Below are positions 50,809 through 58,363 of a DNA stretch of 64,000 nt, piece by piece; the first letter of the stretch is position 1; every line of letters begins with the position of its first letter. The position numbers and the translations under genes were made by a program. Origin of the DNA: Arthrobacter silviterrae (GTDB lineage: Bacteria > Actinomycetota > Actinomycetes > Actinomycetales > Micrococcaceae); the NCBI RefSeq assembly GCF_011045165.1, contig NZ_JAAKZI010000001.1, forward strand, positions 1-64,000. The letters run 5' to 3'. The notes beneath the pieces are model-generated. The model ran no database searches. It saw nothing but the letters and a program-made list of their open reading frames with translations, and had not been told where the DNA came from.

Positions 50809-52382
50809 GCGGTGCGGACGGGCAGCGTGGGCATGCCCAGGGACACGGCCTTTTTCCCGCCGGCTGCTGCGCCGGCTGCCGGCACCCCGCAGGATTCGGC
50901 CTGGGCCCGGTCCCAGGCGTCGCCCGCACGGGAACGGCGCAGGGCGTAGTCGGCCACTGACGGGTCGGCCACCAGGTGGAATGCGGCAGCTTCGGTAATC
51001 GTCACGGTGACCAGGTCGCCGGGTCGCGGGGTTTCAGCGCCATCGGGGACGCTGAAATGCACCAGCCGCTGGTCCTGGGACCGGCCGGAGAGGCGGTGGG
51101 TCTGCGCTGCCTTGCGGCCGGACTGGGCCGTGACCATGACCTCCAAGCGGCGTCCCACCTGCTTGGCATTTTCTTCCGCAGCGATGCGGTCCTGCAATGC
51201 GGTCAGGCGCAGGAAGCGTTCCTGGACCACATCCTTGGGCAGCTGGTCCGGCAGGTCCGCCGCGGGCGTTCCGGGCCGCTTTGAGTACTGGAAGGTGAAG
51301 GCGGTGGCAAAGCGGGACTTTTCGACGACGTCGAGCGTGGCCTGGAAGTCCTCCTCGGTTTCCCCGGGGAAGCCGACGATGATGTCGGTGGAGATGGCGG
51401 CGTGCGGCATCTGCTCGCGGACCTTGTCCAGGATGCCGAGGAACTTGGCGGAGCGGTAGGAGCGGCGCATGTCCTTGAGGACCTTGTCGGAGCCGGACTG
51501 CAGCGGCATGTGCAGTTGCGGCATGACGTTGGGGGTTTCGGCCATGGCGGCGATGACGTCATCGGTGAAGGCGGCAGGGTGCGGGCTGGTGAAGCGCACG
51601 CGTTCCAGGCCCTGGATCTCGCCGCAGGCACGCAGCAATTTGCCAAAGGCCAGCCGGTCGCCGAACTCCACGCCGTAGGAATTGACGTTCTGGCCCAGCA
51701 GCGTGACCTCGATGGCGCCGTCGTCGACCAGTGCCTGTATTTCGGCGAGGATCTCGCCGGGGCGGCGGTCGCGTTCCTTGCCGCGCAGGGAGGGCACGAT
51801 GCAGAACGTGCAGGTGTTGTTGCAGCCCACGGAGATGGAGACCCACCCCGAGTAGACCGAATCGCGCTTGGTGGGCAGCGTGGAGGGGAAGACGTCGAGG
51901 GATTCGAGGATTTCCATTTGGGCGTCGGCGTTGTGGCGGGCGCGTTCCAGCAGGACGGGCAGGGCACCGACGTTGTGCGTGCCAAAGACGACGTCGACCC
52001 ACGGGGCGCGCTTTTGGATCGTGTCGCGGTCCTTCTGGGCCAGGCAGCCGCCCACGGCGATCTGCATGCCGGGGTTGGACTCCTTGACGTGCGCAAGCAT
52101 GCCGAGGTTGCCGTAGAGCTTGTTGTCGGCGTTTTCACGCACGGCGCAGGTGTTGAAGACGACCACGTCGGCGCAGGGGCCGACAGGCTGGCCGTGCGTG
52201 TCCAGCTCTGCCGTGGCGCCGCCGTCGTCGAAGGCAACCATCCCGGCAGCTTCGAGCAGGCCGGCCATGCGCTCGGAATCGTGGACGTTCATTTGGCAGC
52301 CGTACGTGCGCACCTGGTAGGTGCGGGGGCGCGCGGGGGTTGCAATGGCGGAAGGGTCAACGCCGTTTAGGGTCAGGCTCAC
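50805..52382 (-). CDS. miaB: tRNA-2-methylthio-N6-dimethylallyladenosine synthase
   Basis: This 525-aa radical SAM enzyme methylthiolates the i6A37 made by MiaA. Its N-terminal cluster cysteines lie in [23 protein letters not shown] and VGGCLAQKD, the radical SAM CxxxCxxC in [14 protein letters not shown], and a TRAM domain follows before the tail. The C-terminal 60-residue tail ends in LPVRTA beyond the usual length. Confidence 0.95.
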   Translation of the reverse strand: MSLTLNGVDPSAIATPARPRTYQVRTYGCQMNVHDSERMAGLLEAAGMVAFDDGGATAELDTHGQPVGPCADVVVFNTCAVRENADNKLYGNLGMLAHVKESNPGMQIAVGGCLAQKDRDTIQKRAPWVDVVFGTHNVGALPVLLERARHNADAQMEILESLDVFPSTLPTKRDSVYSGWVSISVGCNNTCTFCIVPSLRGKERDRRPGEILAEIQALVDDGAIEVTLLGQNVNSYGVEFGDRLAFGKLLRACGEIQGLERVRFTSPHPAAFTDDVIAAMAETPNVMPQLHMPLQSGSDKVLKDMRRSYRSAKFLGILDKVREQMPHAAISTDIIVGFPGETEEDFQATLDVVEKSRFATAFTFQYSKRPGTPAADLPDQLPKDVVQERFLRLTALQDRIAAEENAKQVGRRLEVMVTAQSGRKAAQTHRLSGRSQDQRLVHFSVPDGAETPRPGDLVTVTITEAAAFHLVADPSVADYALRRSRAGDAWDRAQAESCGVPAAGAAAGGKKAVSLGMPTLPVRTA

Positions 52383-52426
52383 CCACCAAGCTTAAGACCT
52401 GCGGCGGATTGACGCTAAACCGCGGC

Positions 52427-53713
52427 TCAGTACCAGTTGAACGCGACTTCGTGGGCCCAGGCCCCCTGCGGAGAACCGTAGGTGGCGCGTATGTAGCCCA
52501 GGCCCCAGTTGATCTGGGTCCGGTAGTTGGTCAGCCAGTCGCTTCCGGCGGAGGAGTACTTGTCCGGCGGCAGCGACTGGGCAATGCCGTAGGCGCCGCT
52601 GGAGGGATTCGTGGCGTTGGTCAACCAGCTTGATTCCTGGTTCCAGAGCAGCAGCAGGTACTGGAACTGTCCCTGGCCCCAGCCAAAGGATGCCAATTGC
52701 GAGGAGGCGTAAGCCTGCGCCCCGCCGGGATCATTGACAGCGCCGCCGGGAATGTTGGGCAGCAGGACTTCCGGGGGAATCCAGCCGTTGCCTGGATCGG
52801 GGGCCGGCTGGTTGGCCGCGGCCTGGTTCGCTGCAGCTTGGTTCGCCGCAGCCTGGTTGGCTGCGGCCTGGTCCCGGGCGGCCTGTTCCCTGGCAGCCTG
52901 TTCGGCTGCGGCCTTGCGCTTGGCCTCCTGGGCCGCGTTGTAGGCCGCTAGGGCCTCCTGGCCCGCCCGGTACTTTTGTTCAACTGCGGCCGTGGTGTTT
53001 TTCAGGGACGCCAGCTGTGCCACAAGTGTTTGGCTTTGCGTCTTTGTGGACGCCACCTGCGCTTCCACCGCTGCCTGGGCGGCAACGGCCGCATCCAGGG
53101 CGGTCTTGGCCAGCCCTGCCAGCCTGGCACGTTCAGCCTCCGCGGCCTTCTTGCTGTCGGAGAGAGAGGTGGCCACTTGGGCGGAATTCTGGGCAAGCGT
53201 CTGTTTGGCGGCAGCCTCTTCGCCGACCCGGTGCAGCGTGTCTAGCCCTTCCAAGGAGCCTTGCGAGCTTAATGACGAAAGGGTGGCAATCAGGCCGAGC
53301 GAGGTGCCGCCGGTCTTGTAGCTCTGGACGGCCACGGCAACCGCCTCCTGGCGGTACTTGGCACCCGTTGCGGCCGCTTTCTGCGATTCCGCGTCGAGCA
53401 CCTGGACCTGCTGGGTCACCCTGTCCAGGTTTTGCCTGGCCACGGCGGCGTCGGCCCCGGCCTTGACCGCTGCCAGGCCCAGGACGCCGGCCTGGGTTTG
53501 CAAGTTGTCCAGCAGTCCCGAAATCTTGGTGGCCTCGGCCTGCGTTGCAGCAACGTTGCCCTTGGCCGCCTGCACATCGGCCCATGTGGGAAAGCCGGTG
53601 GGCGGGCCGTCGTCAGCCACCACGGGGTTTGCTGCAACGCCGGACAGAGCGAGCACCCCGGCGACGGTTGTGGCGGCCAGGGTGCGCAGGAATCGGCGGG
53701 AAAAGCTACTCAT
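52427..53713 (-). CDS. Secreted coiled-coil protein with lytic-transglycosylase-like C-terminus
   Basis: This 428-aa protein has a signal peptide (about residues 1-33, with VAGVLALSGVAANPVVA), a long coiled-coil region (about 45-270) similar to peptidoglycan-hydrolase activators, a (QAAAN)n linker at 272-302, and a C-terminal domain with LLLWNQESSWLTNATNP (catalytic Glu of the transglycosylase type) and SSGAYGIAQS. It probably acts in the envelope on peptidoglycan. It overlaps recX by 4 bp. Confidence 0.82.
   Translation of the reverse strand: MSSFSRRFLRTLAATTVAGVLALSGVAANPVVADDGPPTGFPTWADVQAAKGNVAATQAEATKISGLLDNLQTQAGVLGLAAVKAGADAAVARQNLDRVTQQVQVLDAESQKAAATGAKYRQEAVAVAVQSYKTGGTSLGLIATLSSLSSQGSLEGLDTLHRVGEEAAAKQTLAQNSAQVATSLSDSKKAAEAERARLAGLAKTALDAAVAAQAAVEAQVASTKTQSQTLVAQLASLKNTTAAVEQKYRAGQEALAAYNAAQEAKRKAAAEQAAREQAARDQAAANQAAANQAAANQAAANQPAPDPGNGWIPPEVLLPNIPGGAVNDPGGAQAYASSQLASFGWGQGQFQYLLLLWNQESSWLTNATNPSSGAYGIAQSLPPDKYSSAGSDWLTNYRTQINWGLGYIRATYGSPQGAWAHEVAFNWY
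52811..52900. repeat. 15-bp-period repeat encoding a QAAAN linker
   Basis: Six consecutive 15-bp units, diverged in synonymous positions, encode QAARE, QAARD and QAAAN four times. It links the coiled-coil and the catalytic-like domain of the secreted protein. Confidence 0.8.
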
Positions 53714-54279
53714 ATGTCGTTAGCATAATCGCCCGGAGGCCCATAGTGCGGGGTTTCGCCCTCAAGAGTTTCCTCAATGACCCGCGCCACGACGGCAAAT
53801 GCCGCCGACGGGTTGTACCCCTTGCGGGCCAGCATCGCCACCCACCGCCTCGTGTATTTGTCGCGTTCGGCACGGTCGCTGAAGTTGATTGACCCCCGCA
53901 GCTTCCGCCGCACCAGGGATTCGGCGCCTGCTGCCTCGTCCTCATCGGTGACCTGGGCCAGCGCCGCTTCGGCCAAATCAGGGGCTATGCCCTTCTCTGC
54001 AAGTTCACGCTTGAGCGCCCCCCGGGCCAGGGATCGATTCTGTGCCCGGCTGCGCACCCAGAGCTGGGCAAACTCGGCGTCGTCAATGAGCTTGACGTCC
54101 TCGAAGCGATCCAGAACGGCCTCCGCCACATCATCGGGGACGTTGCGTTCGGCCAGCTTTTGGGCCAGCTGGTGCCGGCTCTTGGGCGAATTGGTCAGTT
54201 GCCGGAGAATGATGGCCCGGGCCACCGACGCCGGATTGGCGTCGGGGTCCAGTTCCGGAGCAGGTCTCTTCGCAGTCAT
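53710..54279 (-). CDS. recX: Regulatory protein RecX
   Basis: This 189-aa RecX modulates RecA filaments. It shows the three-helix repeats (ARAIILRQLTNSPKSRHQLA, VAEAVLDRFEDVKLIDDAEF, ALKRELAEKGIAPDLAEAAL). It follows recA by 9 bp and so should be co-transcribed and SOS-induced with it. The downstream secreted protein gene overlaps its stop. Confidence 0.93.
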   Translation of the reverse strand: MTAKRPAPELDPDANPASVARAIILRQLTNSPKSRHQLAQKLAERNVPDDVAEAVLDRFEDVKLIDDAEFAQLWVRSRAQNRSLARGALKRELAEKGIAPDLAEAALAQVTDEDEAAGAESLVRRKLRGSINFSDRAERDKYTRRWVAMLARKGYNPSAAFAVVARVIEETLEGETPHYGPPGDYANDI

Positions 54280-54288
54280 GGCGGCGGC

Positions 54289-55341
54289 TTAGAACCCGTC
54301 GACGGCCTTGAGCTTGGGCGCCTGCTCCTGTTCGCCTTCGGGCAGGACGCCCACGCCGAGCTTGGCCTTGATCAGGCGCTCCAGCTCGTCGGCGAGTTCG
54401 GGGTTGTCCTTGAGGAAGCGGCGGGAGTTTTCCATGCCCTGGCCCAGCTGGTCGCCGTCGTAGGTGTACCAGGATCCGGACTTCTTGATGATGCCGTGTT
54501 CCACACCCATGTCAATGATGCCGCCTTCGCGCGAAATTCCGACGCCATAGATGATGTCGAACTCGGCAATCTTGAACGGCGGGGCCATCTTGTTTTTCAC
54601 GACTTTGGCCTTGGTGCGGTTTCCGACCGCGTCGGCGCCTTCCTTCAGGGTCTGGATGCGGCGCACGTCGATGCGGACGGACGCATAGAACTTCAGCGCC
54701 TTGCCACCCGTGGTGGTTTCCGGGCTGCCGAAGAACACACCGATCTTTTCACGCAGCTGGTTGATGAAGATGGCGGTGGTCTTAGTCTGGCTCAGCCGCC
54801 CTGTGATCTTGCGCAGCGCCTGGCTCATCAAGCGGGCCTGCAAACCGACATGGCTGTCACCCATGTCGCCTTCAATTTCCGCACGCGGCACCAAGGCGGC
54901 CACGGAGTCAATGACAATGACATCCAGGGAGCCCGATCCGATCAACATGTCCATGATCTCCAGCGCCTGCTCGCCCGTGTCGGGCTGGGAGACCAGGAGG
55001 GCGTCGACGTCGACACCAAGCTTCCCTGCATAGTCAGGGTCCAGCGCGTGTTCGGCATCAATGAATGCGGCTATGCCGCCGAGCTTCTGCGCACTCGCAA
55101 CGGCGTGGAGGGCAAGTGTGGTCTTACCGGAAGACTCCGGTCCATAGATCTCCACCACGCGCCCGCGTGGCAGGCCGCCAATGCCCAGGGCCACGTCCAG
55201 GGCGATGGAGCCGGTGGGGATTACTTCAATGGGTGCACGGACATCGTCACCCAGGCGCATCACCGAGCCCTTGCCAAATTGTTTGTCAATCTGGGCCAAT
55301 GCTGCGGCCAGCGCCTTTTCACGGTCTGCGGGAGCGGCCAT
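54289..55341 (-). CDS. recA: Recombinase A
   Basis: This 350-aa DNA strand-exchange protein has the P-loop [16 protein letters not shown], and the [17 protein letters not shown] Walker B region. It also activates LexA self-cleavage, linking it to the lexA gene 11 kb away. The C-terminus ends in acidic/Gln residues without an intein. A candidate LexA box lies 290 bp upstream, near the end of the DUF3046 gene. Confidence 0.97.
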   Translation of the reverse strand: MAAPADREKALAAALAQIDKQFGKGSVMRLGDDVRAPIEVIPTGSIALDVALGIGGLPRGRVVEIYGPESSGKTTLALHAVASAQKLGGIAAFIDAEHALDPDYAGKLGVDVDALLVSQPDTGEQALEIMDMLIGSGSLDVIVIDSVAALVPRAEIEGDMGDSHVGLQARLMSQALRKITGRLSQTKTTAIFINQLREKIGVFFGSPETTTGGKALKFYASVRIDVRRIQTLKEGADAVGNRTKAKVVKNKMAPPFKIAEFDIIYGVGISREGGIIDMGVEHGIIKKSGSWYTYDGDQLGQGMENSRRFLKDNPELADELERLIKAKLGVGVLPEGEQEQAPKLKAVDGF

Positions 55342-55628
55342 GATTCACCTCGGTCTTTCCTATGTGCCGTATTGCCGGCCAGTCCAACAGCACGGCGAGT
55401 GCTGCGAATTGATGTGGTCTGTTGCGGTCTGTGGTTTGTGCTGTGGATTCAGGATGAAGCGCCCGAAGGATCTTCCTCCATGCTTAAGACGCTAGTTCAA
55501 GGCTCCGACATTGTCTGTGCCAGTGGCGCCAAAGCCCGAAAATTGTGGAAAACTTTCGACGTCCTTCCAGAGTGTCCGTTCACGCGGGCATCCAGCCCCA
55601 AGCCGCGCATGCTTAATCCTAGCCCTGT
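55342..55628. other. recA upstream region
   Basis: About 290 bp between the recA start and the candidate LexA box. A minus-strand TAGGAT (55621-55616) just downstream of the box could be a -10. The long leader to the recA ATG holds no gene I can support. Confidence 0.4.
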
Positions 55629-55644
55629 TAGAACAGGTATTCGA
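55629..55644 (-). promoter_or_regulatory. Candidate LexA box upstream of recA
   Basis: GAACAGGTATTC at 55631-55642 (minus strand GAATACCTGTTC) has the GAAC-N4-GTTC form with one change. It lies 10 bp from TAGGAT, a fair -10 on the minus strand, so LexA could block recA initiation. Confidence 0.6.
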
Positions 55645-55672
55645 TACCATTGCTGGCGTGTCGCGGACGCGG

Positions 55673-55894
55673 TTACTTCTTTACGGGGATGTCGCGGCCC
55701 AGGCGGCGGGAGGCGGGGACGTCCTGGACCTCACACACTTCAAGCCACACCTCGCGCGGGTCAAAGCCGGCGCGCAGGGCTTCTTCGGCGGTGTTGCCGC
55801 CCACGCCGGCCAGGACCAGCTCCCTGGCCAGAACACGGGAATAGCCGGGGGTGAATTCGTCGTCCATCAATCGCCAAAATTCGCTTACTCGCAC
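55673..55894 (-). CDS. DUF3046 protein
   Basis: This 73-aa protein has the DUF3046 hallmark RVSEFWRLMDDEFTPGYSRV and DPREVWLEVCEVQDVP. DUF3046 genes lie upstream of recA in many actinobacteria. The function is unknown. I chose GTG 55894; the upstream ATG at 55954 would overlap the divergent MarR gene. Confidence 0.85.
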   Translation of the reverse strand: MRVSEFWRLMDDEFTPGYSRVLARELVLAGVGGNTAEEALRAGFDPREVWLEVCEVQDVPASRRLGRDIPVKK

Positions 55895-55945
55895 CCCCTC
55901 ATTGTCGCACGCCGCGGCCTGCCCCATCAGCCATAGACTGGAGCC

Positions 55946-56485
55946 ATGAGCCACACCGGAACGCCCCCGACCACTGCGGACTCCGCCCTGGCCACAGCTG
56001 CCATTGAATCACTGGAGATTGAATTGAGCCTGCTATGGCGCCGCGGGCGGGCCATGGGCCTCACCTTGGCGCGCAGCGTGCACCCGGACCTGGAGCCGTC
56101 CGCCTACGGACTGCTCTCCGTGCTGGTGCACCAGGGCGGAATGCGCCTCACTGAACTGGCCCGCAGCATTGGGGTTGGCAAGCCGTCGGTGAGCCGCCAG
56201 ATCAGCTTCCTGGAAGGGCTGGGGCTGGTGCAAAAGGTCCACGACCCCCTGGACGGACGGGCGCAGCTGATCAATCTGACGCCGGAGGGCCTGGCCAGGA
56301 TGCAGGCCGTCAACGCGGGCCGGCAGGCGGCCTTCCACCGGATGCTGTCCCACTGGGACACCGGGGACCTGGCTACGCTGGCCGCATTGATCGGCAAGCT
56401 AAACGCGGCCGGGCTCGACGGCGGCACCCTTGACGACGCGGCCACGGACGGCGACTCACCGAACAGCCCCGGATCCCGCAGCTAG
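55946..56485 (+). CDS. MarR family transcriptional regulator
   Basis: This 179-aa winged-helix regulator shows LTELARSIGVGKPSVSRQIS as the recognition region (about residues 70-90), DPLDGRAQLINLTPEG as the wing, and flanking dimerisation helices. It probably responds to a small ligand. The target is unknown. It is divergent from DUF3046, with only 51 bp between the starts. Confidence 0.87.
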   Translation: MSHTGTPPTTADSALATAAIESLEIELSLLWRRGRAMGLTLARSVHPDLEPSAYGLLSVLVHQGGMRLTELARSIGVGKPSVSRQISFLEGLGLVQKVHDPLDGRAQLINLTPEGLARMQAVNAGRQAAFHRMLSHWDTGDLATLAALIGKLNAAGLDGGTLDDAATDGDSPNSPGSRS

Positions 56486-56614
56486 CCACATCCGCTGGAT
56501 CGGGCACGGCAGGCACAACAAAAAGCTGGCCCCGCATTGGATGCAGGGCCAGCCATGGATGAAATTGGGCCGGTACCGTGCCAACAGTTCCGGCGGATGT
56601 GGTCAACGAAAGGC

Positions 56615-56962
56615 CTAGTAGGCGCTGGAGATCAAGCCCTTGTTGAGTTCGTCGGAGAGTTCCTGGTTCAGGTCACGGCCATAACGCACCGCAAATTCCT
56701 GGGGAACAGTATCCGGGACAGCCACGCCTTCGGCAATGGCCAAACGATCACTCACTTCTCGAAGCATGAGTGAGAGCGGCACGTCGAGTGCGGAGCAGAT
56801 CGAGGCAAGCAGCTCGGAGGAAGCTTCCTTCTGACCTCGCTCCACTTCACTCAGGTAACCGAGTGAGACGCGTGCATTGTGTGAGACTTCACGGAGTGTG
56901 CGGCCTTGACGCTGACGGACATCCCGCAGAACGTCTCCAATTTCATGGCGTAGTACCACCAT
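56615..56962 (-). CDS. clgR: ClgR-type transcriptional regulator
   Basis: This 115-aa protein has an XRE helix-turn-helix ([20 protein letters not shown] then [20 protein letters not shown]) and a C-terminal segment with [13 protein letters not shown], as in actinobacterial ClgR, the activator of clp protease genes. I chose ATG 56962: it is preceded by AAAGGAG at a 6-nt spacing and gives the usual length. The frame is open upstream to 57133, but this crosses the inverted repeats. It lies downstream of cinA and pgsA, as in Mycobacterium. Confidence 0.87.
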   Translation of the reverse strand: MVVLRHEIGDVLRDVRQRQGRTLREVSHNARVSLGYLSEVERGQKEASSELLASICSALDVPLSLMLREVSDRLAIAEGVAVPDTVPQEFAVRYGRDLNQELSDELNKGLISSAY

Positions 56963-56968
56963 TTTGCG

Positions 56969-56975
56969 CTCCTTT
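56969..56975 (-). promoter_or_regulatory. clgR ribosome binding site
   Basis: AAAGGAG on the minus strand, 6 nt before ATG 56962. It decides the start against longer in-frame candidates. Confidence 0.8.
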
Positions 56976-57087
56976 GCCGGATGCTTTGTCGCCTCTGCCA
57001 AACCCACATCCCGCCAGCGCACCACGCCGTTTACGGATACGGGTTGTTTCACCATCGGTATCGCCTTGCTCCTTGTTCGTTGGTACA

Positions 57088-57110
57088 CCTTTTTGGCTGT
57101 TCCAAAAAGG
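57088..57110. repeat. Perfect 9-bp inverted repeat upstream of clgR
   Basis: CCTTTTTGG-CTGTT-CCAAAAAGG is a perfect inverted repeat with a 5-bp spacer, 126 bp before the clgR ATG. It is a possible operator or RNA hairpin. Confidence 0.85.
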
Positions 57111-57125
57111 CTACGCCCACTTGGT

Positions 57126-57146
57126 GTTCCCATACTAAAGGGGAAC
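57126..57146. repeat. Second inverted repeat upstream of clgR
   Basis: GTTCCC-N9-GGGAAC with perfect 6-bp arms lies 15 bp beyond the first repeat. The minus strand contains GGGAAC, similar to ECF sigma (SigE/SigH-type) -35 elements, but a matching -10 was not found. Confidence 0.65.
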
Positions 57147-57181
57147 CCTGCCCAGTGCGTTCACTATGACTAACTATCTGG

Positions 57182-57691
57182 TTACAACTTTTGTTCCCCG
57201 GTGCCCTTGACATGCCCGCGGACCAGTTCCCGCAGCAGCAACAGTGCTTCGCCAGTGGCTTGGGCCCTGATGGCCGCACGCCCGCCGGCAAAGTGGAATT
57301 CGTGCGCGCTGGCACGCCCGTCCACCGAAATACCAATGTACACGTGTCCCACGTCCTTGCCTTGGTGCGGCTCGGGTCCCGCCACGCCGGTTGTGGACAA
57401 CCCCACCCTGGCCCCGGTCACGCTGCATGCCCCGAGCGCCATGGCCTGCGCCACGCCAGGGTCAACGGCCCCGTTTTCGGCCAGCAGCGCGGCCGGAACT
57501 CCCAAGGCACGGACCTTGACCTCGTTTTGGTAGGCAATGACGCCCCCCTGGAGCATCCCGGAGGCACCCGGAATGTCAACGATCGTCGCGGCGAGCATGC
57601 CGCCGGTCAGTGATTCCGCCGTGGCAACGGTCAGCCCGGCAGCCGTTGCGGCCGCAACCAGCTCCGCCAATTCATCCCGGGTCAGTGACAT
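57182..57691 (-). CDS. cinA: CinA-family nicotinamide-nucleotide amidase
   Basis: This 169-aa protein is the CinA C-terminal amidase domain alone, marked by ATAESLTGGMLAATIVDIPG and STTGVAGPEPHQGKDVG with its GxAGP loop. It hydrolyses nicotinamide mononucleotide for NAD salvage. The N-terminal COG1058 half of full CinA is missing, as is usual in actinobacteria. It follows pgsA by 7 bp. Confidence 0.9.
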   Translation of the reverse strand: MSLTRDELAELVAAATAAGLTVATAESLTGGMLAATIVDIPGASGMLQGGVIAYQNEVKVRALGVPAALLAENGAVDPGVAQAMALGACSVTGARVGLSTTGVAGPEPHQGKDVGHVYIGISVDGRASAHEFHFAGGRAAIRAQATGEALLLLRELVRGHVKGTGEQKL

Positions 57692-57698
57692 TGCAGCC

Positions 57699-58319
57699 TT
57701 ATCCCGCCCCGTTGGTCCGGCTGCTTCGGCCGCTGTTTCGCAGCTGCACGGCCTTGACCACATAGTCCACGCCCGTAACCACGGTGACGGCCAGGGCGGC
57801 CAGCATGATTACCAGGGCCACCACGGACAGCCACGGCACGGCGGGCGTCACTGGCAGGAGGTAGAGGAAGATGGCAATGGTTTGCAGGACTGTCTTCAGC
57901 TTTCCGCCTTTGGAGGCGGCCATGACACCGTAGCGGATCACCACAAAGCGCAGCAGGGTGATGCCAAATTCACGCACCAGCATCACAATCGTGACCCACC
58001 ACCACAGCTCCCCCACTGCGGAGAGCATGATGAGCGCGGAGCCAATCAGCAGCTTGTCCGCGATGGGGTCGGCAATCTTTCCAAAGCTGGTGATAAGGCC
58101 GCGGGACCGGGCAATGTCGCCGTCGAGCTTGTCAGTGTAGATCGCCACGAGAAAGAGGAGCACTGCCGCCCAGCGCCACCAGCTGTAGGCGCCGCCGTCG
58201 GCCAGGAAGAACCAGATGAAGAACGGCACCAGGACGATGCGAAGCATGGTCAGGGCGTTGGGCAGGTTCCAGTTGGAGGGAACCGGCTGGGACGGAGTTG
58301 GTGCGGCGGCTTCAGTCAC
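57699..58319 (-). CDS. pgsA: CDP-diacylglycerol--glycerol-3-phosphate 3-phosphatidyltransferase
   Basis: This 206-aa integral membrane enzyme makes phosphatidylglycerol phosphate. The CDP-alcohol phosphatidyltransferase motif DGx2ARx8Gx3Dx3D is complete as LDGDIARSRGLITSFGKIAD plus PIAD. It starts at GTG 58319 and has 4-6 hydrophobic segments. The extreme C-terminus (NSGRSSRTNGAG) is polar. Confidence 0.93.
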   Translation of the reverse strand: MTEAAAPTPSQPVPSNWNLPNALTMLRIVLVPFFIWFFLADGGAYSWWRWAAVLLFLVAIYTDKLDGDIARSRGLITSFGKIADPIADKLLIGSALIMLSAVGELWWWVTIVMLVREFGITLLRFVVIRYGVMAASKGGKLKTVLQTIAIFLYLLPVTPAVPWLSVVALVIMLAALAVTVVTGVDYVVKAVQLRNSGRSSRTNGAG

Positions 58320-58363
58320 GCTTCAAGGCTATCGTCATTCGGCCGCCAGCGGGATAACGCCGG

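Noticed and set aside
56963-57133. Longer clgR start at 57055 or 57133
   Set aside because: The added residues lack homology and run across inverted repeats, while ATG 56962 has a perfect ribosome site.
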